Assembly: GCA_009904015.1 (NCBI GenBank)
Contig: WYEQ01000019.1
Coordinates: 1-34,896, forward strand
Length of the DNA: 34,896 nucleotides
Source: Desulfurococcales archaeon
Lineage (GTDB): Archaea > Thermoproteota > Thermoprotei_A > Sulfolobales > Fervidicoccaceae
Reading direction: 5' to 3'
The stretch's first letter is position 1. Each line of letters starts with the position of its first letter. The notes beneath the pieces were generated by a model. That model ran no database searches and was not told the DNA's origin. It saw nothing but the letters and a program-made list of their open reading frames with translations. Positions 7,588 through 16,013 of the stretch are shown here, piece by piece. A program made the position numbers and the translations under genes.

Positions 7588-8322
7588 TTATATTTTAAGA
7601 ACAAGCCCATCCTCTGCGGCTATATAATCTTTATGTCCTATGGGATTCTTGAAGGAAAGAGTAGTTAAGTGTATAAGTATCTTCCTTTTGCATTTGCTCA
7701 AAGCCAGCAAAGCTTGTCTAGGGGAAGAATGATAGCCATACTCAACAGCTTTTTCCTCAAGCTCTATTGGAAGGGTAGCTTCGTGGAAACCTGTATCGCA
7801 TTTGTCAATGTAAGAACTCAGCTCTTGAATGTACAATGTATCGGAGGAGTAAAAGATTGATTTATCAACAGAAACATCCTTTATGACTATTCCATGAGTT
7901 GGTACGCTATGTCTAACTGGAATAAATTTTATTTTTAAATGATTAATTCTTATTTCTTCCTCTGACTTGTCTTTGAAAACGATTATTTCGGGATGCAAGC
8001 TTGGCTTAACAAAAACACCAAGAGCTACTTTAAGCTTCGATGCAGTCGATTCGTTTGTTAGTATTATCGGCATGTTTTTAATGCCCCTGGCCTCAAGGTC
8101 ATATAAATACGTGAAAATTCCTTCAACGTGGTCTATGTGATAATGCGATAAAAAAACATATTGCGGCAAGAGCTTCTCGATACCTAAATCGTAGAGACGC
8201 TTAGAGATAGGCGAGCCAGCGTCTATCAACACATTGATATCGCCGCTTCTTACTAGAATGCTCGTAAAGAATCGATGTCCAGGTAAAACTGCTCCTCCCG
8301 AACCAAGCACGAAAATATCCAT
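7588..8322 (-). CDS. Metallo-beta-lactamase-fold hydrolase (RNase Z-like)
   Basis: A 244-aa MBL-fold protein. It opens with MDIFVLGSGGAVLPGHRF, has the metal motif SHYHIDHVEG (H60, H62, D64, H65), a further histidine in VRHSVPTHG, and the bridging aspartate in IFYSSDTLYI. The C-terminal ILIHLTTLSF supplies the last histidine. The arrangement resembles RNase Z/arylsulfatase-type MBL proteins, but a bona fide RNase Z is encoded at 24055, so this is probably a paralogue with another substrate. The 3' end lies 9 nt from the end of the convergent KaiC-like gene. It diverges from another MBL gene at 8401. Confidence 0.85.
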   Translation of the reverse strand: MDIFVLGSGGAVLPGHRFFTSILVRSGDINVLIDAGSPISKRLYDLGIEKLLPQYVFLSHYHIDHVEGIFTYLYDLEARGIKNMPIILTNESTASKLKVALGVFVKPSLHPEIIVFKDKSEEEIRINHLKIKFIPVRHSVPTHGIVIKDVSVDKSIFYSSDTLYIQELSSYIDKCDTGFHEATLPIELEEKAVEYGYHSSPRQALLALSKCKRKILIHLTTLSFKNPIGHKDYIAAEDGLVLKI

Positions 8323-8400
8323 TTAAAACCACACTCATGTTAAGATATATATTGGATTTTTGTGTAGATACATTAAAAAATTGATACTAGGTAGAGTTGA

Positions 8401-9303
8401 TTGGTTTTCATCAAGAAATACTCTTTCGGATATATCGATATGTTCGCAGTTGATGTATCTCCTCGTAATGGTGAATCTTTTATTTACTCTTATATTTTGA
8501 AAAACAAAGTGGGAAAAAACGAATGCGTGCTTATAGATACTGGGCCTATGTCCTCAAGCAGAGAGCTGTTAAGCTTAATCAAGAAGCTTAATTGTAGCTT
8601 CCTGCATGTGTTCTTAACTCATATACATATTGACCATGCTGGGAGTTCAGGTTATCTGGTGAATGCATTTAATGATAAAGCAACAATATATGTTCATCCA
8701 AAGGGAGCGCAACATCTAGTGGACCCGGAGCGTCTCTGGTTAAGTAGCCTGGAGGTTCTGGGAGAACTAGCTGTTAGTTACGGCAAACCTCTACCTATTC
8801 CGAGCAGTAGAGTTTATGCAACCAAAGATGATGAAGTTTTGAACATAGATGGGCTAGAGATAAGGATTCTTCATACGCCTGGTCATGCTCCGCATCATCA
8901 ATCGCTCCTTCTATTAAACAATCTTCTCTTCTCAGGCGAATCACTTGGAATGTTCTTCGAGGAATGGAACGCAGCTTTGATTGCTTCTCCACCACCATTT
9001 AAATATGACGTTTACAAAGCCTCTCTTGAAAGGCAAATCGGGCTTTCACCTAAGCTCTTAGCGTTGCCTCACAACACCGTGGTTGGGTTCAAAGATTACA
9101 TATCCGTGCATCTAGCTCAACTACAGTTATGGGAAAAAATAGCGAAGAATTCAAAAAGCATAGAAGAGTTCGTAAACACAATTCTAAGATATGATGCGAA
9201 TGTTGAGAAGCTTTGGAAAACAAACTTATACATATTAAGAGAAACGATATCAACGAACCTGAAAGGTGCTTACGAAGCATTCAGGAAACAGAACAACAAC
9301 TAG
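8401..9303 (+). CDS. Metallo-beta-lactamase-fold hydrolase (glyoxalase II-like)
   Basis: A 300-aa MBL-fold protein. The metal motif is THIHIDHAGSSG (H78, H80, D82, H83 approx.), followed by the histidine of HTPGHAPHH and the GESLGMFF region. The C-terminal ~80 residues are helical (LALPHNTVVGFKDY then an acidic/basic tail), as in the glyoxalase II/LACTB2 branch of the family. The real substrate is not evident. The TTG start at 8401 is the first in-frame start; a later ATG at residue 14 would remove a plausible first strand. Intergenic space to the divergent 7588-8322 gene is 78 bp and A/T-rich, with room for both promoters. Confidence 0.83.
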   Translation: MVFIKKYSFGYIDMFAVDVSPRNGESFIYSYILKNKVGKNECVLIDTGPMSSSRELLSLIKKLNCSFLHVFLTHIHIDHAGSSGYLVNAFNDKATIYVHPKGAQHLVDPERLWLSSLEVLGELAVSYGKPLPIPSSRVYATKDDEVLNIDGLEIRILHTPGHAPHHQSLLLLNNLLFSGESLGMFFEEWNAALIASPPPFKYDVYKASLERQIGLSPKLLALPHNTVVGFKDYISVHLAQLQLWEKIAKNSKSIEEFVNTILRYDANVEKLWKTNLYILRETISTNLKGAYEAFRKQNNN

Positions 9304-9316
9304 CTAATAACAACAA

Positions 9317-10084
9317 TCATTTGCTAACCTCATGGTAAGAGTGACGTAAACATTTTACTATAGATTCCCTTGGCAATCCCTCAGGGCATTTTTCAGATAC
9401 AAACTCGACCCCTGCTTCCTCGAGCACTCTGGGGAACTCAATAGGGTTTCTTCTAATGAGATTTTCTGTCTGCAGGCATCTTGGACCCGCCCATTTCCAC
9501 AGCCTTGGGTGTAGTTCATATACCTTCCTCCACATCAACCATGCTAATCTCCGAATCTCGAGCTGAGCACGAGTGCACATCCTAAGAGAAAAGAAGTGCA
9601 TTAGCTCCCTGGCATTCATTGTTACCAGTATTTTAGTTGTAACAGCTTGAGGCAGAACGTAACGTGCATCTTCAAATGGTATGCCCTTCTCAATTAATTT
9701 ATGGTATGCATCCCTGGCGTTATCAACCGTATCGAGAAACAATCTTTTCGCTTCCTCTGACATATTGATTCTATCGGGAACAACAAACTCGATATCATGA
9801 AGAGCCTTGAACCTTTGGCTATGTTGAGAGTAACTCGCTATTCTGTGCCGCACCAACTGATGAGTCAGCACTCTTGACACGCCGCCTATATAGAATGTAT
9901 ATACGCAGTGCTCCCATGGGGAAAAATGCCATCTAATAACGGTCTCCTTAATCCATGTATCGATTTCATCCTCACTTAGCGAGCCCCATATCTCCTCGAA
10001 AGGTTTTTTGGATAAAGTAAGCTTAGATGCAGCCGCGATAAGCTTTTCGCAATCTCTTGTATAAGAAATAACCTCCACTTTCAT
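9317..10084 (-). CDS. thyX: Flavin-dependent thymidylate synthase ThyX
   Basis: A 255-aa FAD-dependent enzyme that methylates dUMP to dTMP with methylene-tetrahydrofolate or an archaeal folate analogue. The ThyX signature RHRxxSxxxxSxR is present as RHRIASYSQHSQR (residues 79-91). Supporting motifs are HFSPWEHCVYTFYI and, C-terminal, LRMCTRAQLEIRRLAWLMW. Length is normal for archaeal ThyX. It lies 11 nt downstream of the Mrr-like gene on the same strand and is likely co-transcribed with it. Confidence 0.96.
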   Translation of the reverse strand: MKVEVISYTRDCEKLIAAASKLTLSKKPFEEIWGSLSEDEIDTWIKETVIRWHFSPWEHCVYTFYIGGVSRVLTHQLVRHRIASYSQHSQRFKALHDIEFVVPDRINMSEEAKRLFLDTVDNARDAYHKLIEKGIPFEDARYVLPQAVTTKILVTMNARELMHFFSLRMCTRAQLEIRRLAWLMWRKVYELHPRLWKWAGPRCLQTENLIRRNPIEFPRVLEEAGVEFVSEKCPEGLPRESIVKCLRHSYHEVSK

Positions 10085-10095
10085 CGTTTAAGACC

Positions 10096-10779
10096 CTAAG
10101 GCAGCTTTTCGCCTCTTACCGGATTTCTTATTCCCTTAACTGAAAAAATATTTTGAGGAATCTCATCGATTATCATATCTATTTCTTTCAGAAAATCATT
10201 AAAGAACTGTATTGGAACAATAAACACGTTGTTCATTAAACCTTTATATCGAGATATGAAGGTCACTATAACAGGTATGACTGGTCCTTCCGCAAAATCA
10301 GTTTTTAGTGCTAGCTCGGCTAGCTTTATACTTTTGATCAAACTAATTGTCCTTTCGTAGTGTTTTTGCGATACTTCTCTCAGCTGAGAAGAACTTGTTT
10401 TCTTCCAGTGCTTACAGTCAATAACAACTATTTTGTTATGTGTAAAACCGACAACGTCGATTTGCCACTTTCTTTTAGCGTGGAAAAATATGTTATGGAA
10501 AACAGCGTATCCATTATTGCTTAAAATTCTTGATACTTCTGATTCAAATTCGCTCCAAGTCAAGTACTTAGATAAAAGTTTTGGGGAAACGCCCTTTGTT
10601 AAGGCCGATATTGTTAGACTAATCTTGTTGGTGACGTATACTTTCTCGTCTACAATGCTTATACCTTCTAGCTCACCTAGTATATGAATCAATGTGTTTT
10701 TGTTTACTCCATATATCTTTGATAGCGAGTCTAGGTCGTTAGTCCCCTTAAGGATGCTGTCAAGTATTAAGCTCAGCAT
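10096..10779 (-). CDS. Mrr-like restriction-endonuclease-fold protein with N-terminal winged helix
   Basis: A 227-aa protein. Residues 1-50 look like a winged helix (SLSKIYGVNKNTLIHILGELEGISIVDEKVYV). From ~70 there is a PD-(D/E)xK fold: LTWSEFESEVSRILSNNGYAV as the lead helix, then QIDVVGFTHNKIVVIDCKHW. The catalytic set would be the D of IDVVG and D-C-K of VIDCKHWK. Such archaeal Mrr-like proteins are conserved chromosomal genes, not necessarily restriction enzymes; a role in DNA repair is possible. No methyltransferase partner is nearby. It precedes thyX by 11 nt. Confidence 0.75.
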   Translation of the reverse strand: MLSLILDSILKGTNDLDSLSKIYGVNKNTLIHILGELEGISIVDEKVYVTNKISLTISALTKGVSPKLLSKYLTWSEFESEVSRILSNNGYAVFHNIFFHAKRKWQIDVVGFTHNKIVVIDCKHWKKTSSSQLREVSQKHYERTISLIKSIKLAELALKTDFAEGPVIPVIVTFISRYKGLMNNVFIVPIQFFNDFLKEIDMIIDEIPQNIFSVKGIRNPVRGEKLP

Positions 10780-10949
10780 GCGTTTTTACCTGCCTTACTT
10801 TATTTTCAACAAGCTATTAAGTTTTAATACCTATTCGGAGATATAGCCAAACATTGACTTTTTTTCTCACTGTAGTTATTACTAGAAAGAAACATATATT
10901 ATTGTTTATTATTTATTATTCGCGATACCGGATATGAGCTTGATGAGTG

Positions 10950-12173
10950 ATGATTGATTACGAGAGGTTCTTTTCTGAGGAATCAAATCTTTATAGAGTT
11001 TCTGATATTAGAAAATTACTTGAAGTAGCGAAGCAAAAGGAGCTTATAAGTTTAGGCGGGGGCTTACCTGATTTTAGAATAATAGATTCGAAAGAAGTCC
11101 TAGATGCCGTAACAACCGTTATAATGAACAAAGGAAATATTGCTCTACAATACTCAGCCACTAATGGTGAGCCATCTTTCATTGATGCGCTCACCGAGTA
11201 CCTGGAGAAAGACGTTGGTTTAGAGGTAAAGGAAAACGAATCAATCATTGTGACTACTGGCAGCCAGCAAGCAATAGATATTACAGCTAGGCTATTTTTG
11301 AACCCGAATGACGTATTATTGCTGGAGAAACCAACATACGTTGCTTCACTAAATGCCTTTTTCCCTAGAAGGCCGAGGTTTGAGGGGCTCGAAATCACTT
11401 CAGATAATGGCATAAGTATAGATGAACTGGAGAACAAGCTAGAAAAACTGAAAAAAGAAGGAATTAAACCCAAGGTACTTTACATCATACCGTCATACCA
11501 GAACCCCACTGGTGCTATCCTTCCTGAGAAAAGCAGGCGAAAAATAGTTGAACTTGCACATGAGTATGATTTTTTAGTAGTAGAGGATGATCCCTATAGC
11601 CAGCTTACCTATGAGGGGGAGAAGCCGAAGCCGATTAAGGCCTTTGATGAAGAGGGACGGGTTATCTACATAAGCACGCTCAGCAAGGTGGTTTCACCTG
11701 GACTTAGAATAGGCTTTGTCCTCGCAGACAGGGCCGTCATTAACCGCTATAGCTTAATAAAGCAAGCGCTAGACCTTCACTCATCCACCCTCACACAACT
11801 AATTGCGGAGGAGCTGTTGAGAAGAGGCTTCCATCGCAAATATCTATCTAAAATTATACCAATATATAGGTCAAGGAGAGACGCTATGCTAAGAAGCCTT
11901 GAGGAGGAACTCGGCGATGATGCTGTGTGGACTAGACCTCTTGAGGTCTAGTTCGTGTTCGTGTGGTTAAAAAATAATATTGATACAAAGAAATTGCTGG
12001 AGAAAGCAATTGACAGCGGAGTGCTATATGTTCCTGGGAGCGGGTTCTACTATGATGGAAGCGGTCGTAACACAATGAGGCTGAATTTCAGTTACCCAAG
12101 CGAAGAAGATATAAGAAAAGGAATAAAAATCCTTGGAGAGCTGGTTAAAAGTGAGGCTGAGAGAAATGGTTAA
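10950..12173 (+). pseudogene. LysN-like (2-aminoadipate) PLP aminotransferase interrupted by an in-frame TAG
   Basis: A fold-type I aminotransferase, resembling archaeal LysN/KAT-II-like enzymes. Present are QYSATNGEPSFIDAL, SYQNPTGA and the PLP lysine in STLSKVVSPGLRIGFV (about K246). The frame meets TAG at 11949-11951 and resumes in the same frame as [19 protein letters not shown] to the normal C-terminus ([28 protein letters not shown]). Homologues usually read WTRPxGGxFVW here; this sequence reads WTRPLEV-stop-FVFVW. A 1-nt loss plus a ~7-nt tandem gain (GTTCGT twice, 11951-11962) would explain it and keep the frame. It may be a true nonsense mutation or a sequence error. ATG 10950 is preferred over GTG 10947. 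Confidence 0.8.
11932..11951. repeat. Perfect 20-bp inverted repeat ending in the amber codon of the aminotransferase gene
   Basis: CTAGACCTC-TT-GAGGTCTAG has 9-bp arms with a 2-nt spacer. Its last three bases are the in-frame TAG. It sits inside coding sequence, where homologues have the RPxGGxFVW motif, so it is more likely a mutation product (quasi-palindrome correction) than a functional site. Confidence 0.8.
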
Positions 12174-12669
12174 TCCAGGACAAATCGCAGTAATAGAAGC
12201 TAACATGGGTAAACTAGTATCCAGAGAAGTCGTTGATGGCGACCTCCAAGAAATAGTGAAGAAAAACGCTATTAAATACGCCCAGGAGAAATGGGAGCCC
12301 ACGTTCAGCGACTTCATGGTAATGAAGGATGAGTATGAATCAAGGTTGACAATACCTATACCAAAAGAAATTACAGAGATAGTTAAGAAAAACAACATTC
12401 AACTAAGAAGAGAGGACTCAAACACGTTTGTCGCTATCCTCCCAGTATATTATATAATATATGAGAGCTTGAAGATAGATGAAGATAACTACCATGATAG
12501 AGGCATAGTCGGTGTAGCGCTGGTCTTGAGCGATGAAGATGTGGAGAACTTAACCAATATATTAATCGAGTCAACCAAGAAGCCAATCATGGAAGAACTA
12601 AAAATAGAGGAGCTCGAAGAAGAAGAGGAGGAAGAAAAACCAAAGAAAAAGAAGCAAAGCAAATCTTAA
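12166..12669 (+). CDS. DUF2286-like conserved crenarchaeal protein
   Basis: A ~167-aa protein with no catalytic motif I can name. The pattern [32 protein letters not shown] and [22 protein letters not shown] matches what I remember of the archaeal family DUF2286. The C-terminus is strongly charged (acidic EEEEEE then PKKKKQSKS) and probably disordered. I chose ATG 12166 over a TTG at 12133 because it gives a sensible N-terminus and an 8-nt overlap with the end of the aminotransferase gene. Function unknown; the family assignment is from memory. Confidence 0.65.
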   Translation: MVNPGQIAVIEANMGKLVSREVVDGDLQEIVKKNAIKYAQEKWEPTFSDFMVMKDEYESRLTIPIPKEITEIVKKNNIQLRREDSNTFVAILPVYYIIYESLKIDEDNYHDRGIVGVALVLSDEDVENLTNILIESTKKPIMEELKIEELEEEEEEEKPKKKKQSKS

Positions 12670-12698
12670 AAACCAATAAGCTGCTTATTTATACATGA

Positions 12699-12752
12699 AG
12701 CCGGGTCGTCTAGCGGTCAAGGATGCGGGGCTTTGGCCCTCTCTCCACCCCC
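12699..12752 (+). tRNA. 5' half of trans-split tRNA-Gln(UUG), with 16-nt pairing trailer
   Basis: Bases 12699-12736 form tRNA positions 1-37: acceptor strand AGCCGGG, TC, D arm GTCT/GGAT with loop AGCGGTCAA, G26, anticodon strand CGGGG, then CTTTGG with anticodon TTG (12733-12735). No 3' half follows within the next 100 bases. The trailer CCCTCTCTCCACCCCC (12737-12752) is perfectly complementary to the leader of the 3' half encoded at 16180-16121 (-). A pyrimidine-rich stretch (TTCTTTCC) follows and could terminate transcription. TATA-like CTTAAAAA lies about 30 nt upstream (12665-12672). Joining at 37/38 gives a full cloverleaf. Confidence 0.92.
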
Positions 12753-12831
12753 TTCTTTCCGATACCGATATTTCTAGACAAAGCAAAACAATTATGGCAA
12801 GATTTCGACTTAACTAAGAGGTTCTAGAGTA

Positions 12832-13548
12832 TTGCCGAGGGAAAAAATATCAAGCAGAGGAGAAGAATACGAAGTCGTGTACAGCGAGGAAACATGGAAT
12901 TTGTTAAGGGAAAAAAGAGAACAAGCAATGAAACTCATGAAGTGTCTTCAAGGGCTGGTTGACCCTATAATACATGGAAGCGTAGCTAGAGGAGATGTGC
13001 ATGCGAAAAGCGATATCGATATCGTTGTTTTGTACCCAGTATACTCTTACTCTATAGAGATACGTCTAGAGAGCTGTGGATATAAAGTTTATAACAGAAA
13101 AATAGTTATGGCCACCCCTAACCATGTCCCTAAAGCATATATAGTTCTTCATCCTGATGAGCTCGTGCAAGTTAGTTTTCCTCTAGCTAGGCTTAGACAG
13201 AGAGAAATTGAATTTTACTATTTTGGTGGCGCGCTGAGCCTAACCGAGCTCGAGGCATCTAAAAGAGTACCTGGAGTAAACAAACGGCTTGAGCTCATAA
13301 TTCCTACTCCAAGAGGCCATTTAGCTAAGAATGTCATAGGCATGGAGGAATGGGTGGCGAAGCTACTCAATATTAGTGTTGAAACCGTGCTTGAGAGAGT
13401 TCGGGTGCTAACAAGAAGAGATAACATAGGTAGAACCGGTGTCTATCTAGAACTGGATGTCCCGCCGGACAAATCCATAGAGGAAGTCTTGATTGAGGAA
13501 TCACATAAAGACCCCTCAATTAGAAAGATGTTAGAAGAAAGAGGATAA
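12832..13548 (+). CDS. Nucleotidyltransferase-domain protein
   Basis: A 238-aa protein with a minimal nucleotidyltransferase (pol beta superfamily) core. HGSVARGDVHAKSDIDIVV (residues 48-66) gives the GS motif (G49, S50) and the two catalytic aspartates D61 and D63. The C-terminal part (NVIGMEEWVAKLLNISVETVLERVRVLTRRDNIGRTG) looks like a helical/HTH-type domain that could bind nucleic acid. It is a conserved archaeal type, and its substrate is not evident. TTG 12832 is used as start. It is followed after 2 nt by the radical SAM gene, so the two are likely co-expressed. Confidence 0.8.
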   Translation: MPREKISSRGEEYEVVYSEETWNLLREKREQAMKLMKCLQGLVDPIIHGSVARGDVHAKSDIDIVVLYPVYSYSIEIRLESCGYKVYNRKIVMATPNHVPKAYIVLHPDELVQVSFPLARLRQREIEFYYFGGALSLTELEASKRVPGVNKRLELIIPTPRGHLAKNVIGMEEWVAKLLNISVETVLERVRVLTRRDNIGRTGVYLELDVPPDKSIEEVLIEESHKDPSIRKMLEERG

Positions 13549-13550
13549 GT

Positions 13551-14633
13551 ATGGTAGAAAATAAAGTGCTACTTGGACAAAGAGATATCGCTTTATCTAC
13601 CACGAGCAAATTCGCAACCGGATGCACCCTTTGCTTTGGAGGAGCAAAAAGCATTATATTCGTTACGGGATTATGCAAGGAAAATTGCTATTACTGTCCA
13701 GTGAACAGGGAGCTCCTATACAGGGATGTAATAAAGGTCAACGAGAAATTCGTTAACAGTATTGAAGAAGTGCCGAGCGAAATAGCGCGCTCGAATTCAA
13801 AAGGAGCGAGCGTAACCGGGGGGGATCCTCTCGCGGCCCCAAGAAAGACAATCGAGGTAATCAATCTATTAAAAAGCGTGTTTGGCTCGGGTTTTCACAT
13901 TCATCTGTATACAACGGGTAGGGATTTAACTATGGAGTTGCTGAGAAGCTTGGATAGAGCTGGCTTGGATGAAATAAGGTTTCACCCCTTAAGTAGGGAT
14001 TACTTGAGAAAAATAGAAATAACGGCTAAGCACTCATCAATTGACTTCGGGGTGGAAATACCATCTATACCAGGCACGGAGAATTGGATTCTCGAGATCG
14101 CCTCGTTTCTCCAGAGAATTGGGGGGAAGTTTCTTAATTTAAACGAGCTTGAGGTCTCGCCGGGAAATTATTATCAATTAATATCCAGGGGTTTCAAAGT
14201 TAATCCCGGCACCATAACAGTAAAGGGGAGCTTAGAAACAGCTATTAATTCCATGAAAAAAGCAATAGAGCTAGGCATTGACATTCCGATACATTTTTGC
14301 CCTGCCGTGTACAAGGATAAGTTTCAGACTAGATTAAGGTTTATTCAGACGATTAAAAACAACTCCGAGATTTACGAGGAAACAACGATGGATGGGACAC
14401 TTAAAACCATAATCATTGAAATCCATGAAAACCATATCTGTAAAGAAAAGATAAATAAGCTTATTGGGTACTACGTGTTCCAAAAATTTAACAAGCTATA
14501 CATACATCCAAGCGACTATGACCTCGTGAAAATCGGAATGAAAGAATGCATCAAAAATGCAAGATTAATTGAAACGCACCCGAACCTTCATAGAACAGTT
14601 ATTAACGAGACGGATGTTCTCGAAAACAGATGA
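13551..14633 (+). CDS. Radical SAM protein (PflA-like archaeal family)
   Basis: A 360-aa protein. The radical SAM cluster motif is LCKENCYYCP (C42, C46, C49), preceded by an extra pair C25 and C28 in GCTLCFGGAK. SVTGGDPLAA is the SAM-binding GGE-like motif, and a partial TIM barrel follows (HLYTTGRDLT, DEIRFHPLS, VEIPSIPG). The C-terminal ~90 residues, after HFCPAVYKDKFQTRLRF, are separate and unassigned. The layout resembles archaeal proteins annotated as pyruvate formate-lyase-activating-like; no glycyl radical partner is visible, so the function is open. The gene begins 2 nt after the nucleotidyltransferase. Confidence 0.85.
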   Translation: MVENKVLLGQRDIALSTTSKFATGCTLCFGGAKSIIFVTGLCKENCYYCPVNRELLYRDVIKVNEKFVNSIEEVPSEIARSNSKGASVTGGDPLAAPRKTIEVINLLKSVFGSGFHIHLYTTGRDLTMELLRSLDRAGLDEIRFHPLSRDYLRKIEITAKHSSIDFGVEIPSIPGTENWILEIASFLQRIGGKFLNLNELEVSPGNYYQLISRGFKVNPGTITVKGSLETAINSMKKAIELGIDIPIHFCPAVYKDKFQTRLRFIQTIKNNSEIYEETTMDGTLKTIIIEIHENHICKEKINKLIGYYVFQKFNKLYIHPSDYDLVKIGMKECIKNARLIETHPNLHRTVINETDVLENR

Positions 14634-14641
14634 AACAAGCC

Positions 14642-14659
14642 ATAAGCGAACATGCTTAT
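14642..14659 (+). terminator. Hairpin downstream of the radical SAM gene
   Basis: ATAAGC-GAACAT-GCTTAT forms a 6-bp stem 8 nt after the stop codon, followed by the pyrimidine-rich TCTTCCTC. It may mark the 3' end of the transcript. Hairpins are not required for archaeal termination, so the role is uncertain. Confidence 0.35.
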
Positions 14660-14737
14660 TCTTCCTCAAGGCTGGATTAATAGTTGTTGTTACAAACCCT
14701 TGAAAACAAAAACTAGTCTCGGTAGCTAATGTGAGTT

Positions 14738-14759
14738 GCCTCGCCCTAAAGAGCGAGGC
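14738..14759 (-). other. GC-rich hairpin at the right end of a TnpB relic (possible reRNA/omega-RNA end)
   Basis: GCCTCGC and GCGAGGC form a perfect 7-bp stem around an 8-nt loop, and the TnpB relic's stop codon falls in the loop. In IS200/IS605-type elements, similar hairpins near the end of tnpB belong to the right-end RNA that guides TnpB. Here only the end survives, so it is read as a fossil. A guide, if any, would be the sequence just after the element end on the minus strand (below ~14737). Confidence 0.5.
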
Positions 14760-14898
14760 TTCCAGCGTTTAGAGGTGGCTTTACGTCTTCAGCCTCATCT
14801 GCTGGTTCGCGGGGCTCACATCTCCGCCATCCCATGCATCTCATTAACGCGTGGGCTATTGTTGCCTGTCTCACCTCATCCAACACAGGCTTTAGGGC
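14746..14898 (-). pseudogene. C-terminal remnant of an IS200/IS605-type TnpB (OrfB)
   Basis: A 50-codon open frame below the end of pelA, read on the minus strand. It reads KPVLDEVRQATIAHALMRC, then MGWRRCEPREPADEAEDVK and PPLNAGSLAL-stop. A VLDEVR...PPLNAGS tail ending in a GC-rich hairpin is what I recall from C-termini of archaeal OrfB/TnpB proteins. The RuvC and zinc-finger parts are missing. Upstream in this frame a TGA inside the pelA 3' end stops it, and there is no start codon context. The piece is therefore a decayed end of a transposon abutting pelA. The family call is from memory of the tail and the hairpin. Confidence 0.65.
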
Positions 14899-15962
14899 TC
14901 ATATAATTCAAATCTAAGAAGCCCTACAACCCCGCCGAGGCCTCTCAACTTCTCCGCTACGTTTGTCGTGGATGGCACAATGATGATTTCTCCTCCATGT
15001 GCATCAGTACTTTCTAGTATAAACTCTATTTCCTCTCTTTGGCTGGAATCAAAAGTTGATAAATATTCATCAAGGATAACTAGTTTTTCTATAGCTTTTT
15101 GCTCAGCTGCTTTTTTAACTTCAAACAGCCCTATCGCCACTGTTCTTTGATTGTTAGATAATCTCTGCAAGGCTGTCTCTATTGCCTGGTTAGCGCTCTG
15201 CAGAACAGTTGTCCCAAGCAACTTGTGCAACAATCCACTTGATTCTACGTCTTTTAGTCCTTTGAGTCCTCCATAAGGTCTCATCTCGATTTTTAAATCG
15301 ATTTTCATTTTTCTCGTTTGGTCTTCAAGAAGCTCCTTGAACTGCTCCACCCATAATGATGGGCCTATCAAAAGTATTGTCCTATAGTTTTCTCTCTGCA
15401 TAATGGACAATATGCTATTTATCTCTTCTTTGAGCCTGCCCAGCCTCTCATCCACTGAGACTATATATATTTTACCCATAGTAGGCAGACTCATAGAACT
15501 AATGATTCTTAATCCCAAGAAACTGTACTCGGCTACAGCTATCTCATCGTCATCAATAGATATAACTAGAAGCCTAGGAGTAGATACAGCGTACTTTTCA
15601 AGCCTCCTAATATCTCTACGTGTCCATCCAGCCTCCCTGTAAACCTCAATGTAGCTTCCAGGCTCAATGTTAAATGAATGGTAATGACCCCTTAAACCGT
15701 ACTTCTCGGGTCCTTCAACAATTAAGCCTCTGATTCTCAGCCTATTCGTGAAAGGCTGAAACTCCATTGTGTTAACCATTATAGATAAAACCATTGGTAT
15801 TCTCTTGCTTTCTTCACCCTCCCCTATACTAACATCCCTGGTGGTTCTCATTGTTACAATATCTCCTTTTCTCAGCAAAGTGTAAAGCAACCACAGGTCC
15901 TCCTCTCGCTCAATAAAAATACCCAAGAGCTTCCCTTTATTGTCTTTGAATTCATACTTCAT
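14892..15962 (-). CDS. pelA: Pelota (Dom34) ribosome-rescue factor
   Basis: A 356-aa archaeal pelota. It resembles eRF1 without the GGQ loop and, with aEF1A and ABCE1, frees ribosomes stalled on mRNA. The N-terminal Sm-like domain contains EEDLWLLYTLLRKGDIVTMRTTRDV and GLRGHYHSFNIEPGSYIEVYRE. The central domain contains RLLVISIDDDEIAVAEYSFLG, and the C-terminal L7Ae-like part contains EKLVILDEYLSTFD and STDAHGGEIIIVPSTTNVAEKLRGLGGVVGLLRF. Length is normal. Its last codons overlap a TnpB relic, so the C-terminus EP-stop may have been shaped by the insertion, but the conserved GGVVGLLRF end is intact. Confidence 0.96.
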   Translation of the reverse strand: MKYEFKDNKGKLLGIFIEREEDLWLLYTLLRKGDIVTMRTTRDVSIGEGEESKRIPMVLSIMVNTMEFQPFTNRLRIRGLIVEGPEKYGLRGHYHSFNIEPGSYIEVYREAGWTRRDIRRLEKYAVSTPRLLVISIDDDEIAVAEYSFLGLRIISSMSLPTMGKIYIVSVDERLGRLKEEINSILSIMQRENYRTILLIGPSLWVEQFKELLEDQTRKMKIDLKIEMRPYGGLKGLKDVESSGLLHKLLGTTVLQSANQAIETALQRLSNNQRTVAIGLFEVKKAAEQKAIEKLVILDEYLSTFDSSQREEIEFILESTDAHGGEIIIVPSTTNVAEKLRGLGGVVGLLRFELYEP

Positions 15963-16013
15963 GCTTGATCATCTATTACTCGTAGAAGCATTTTTGTAAG
16001 AGAAGTTATAAAA

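Noticed and set aside
10096-10779. Mrr-like gene as part of a restriction-modification or defence island
   Set aside because: No methyltransferase, helicase or other defence gene is nearby; the linkage is to thyX.
10940-10960. C-box-like TGATGA repeats suggesting a C/D box sRNA
   Set aside because: No D box (CTGA) at suitable spacing, and the repeats fall on the start of the aminotransferase gene.
11949-11951. Pyrrolysine or other recoding of TAG in the aminotransferase
   Set aside because: TAG is an ordinary stop here (lysY, tfb, the MBL gene at 8401 and the KaiC-like gene all end in TAG), no pyl genes are visible, and local duplication/deletion explains the sequence better.
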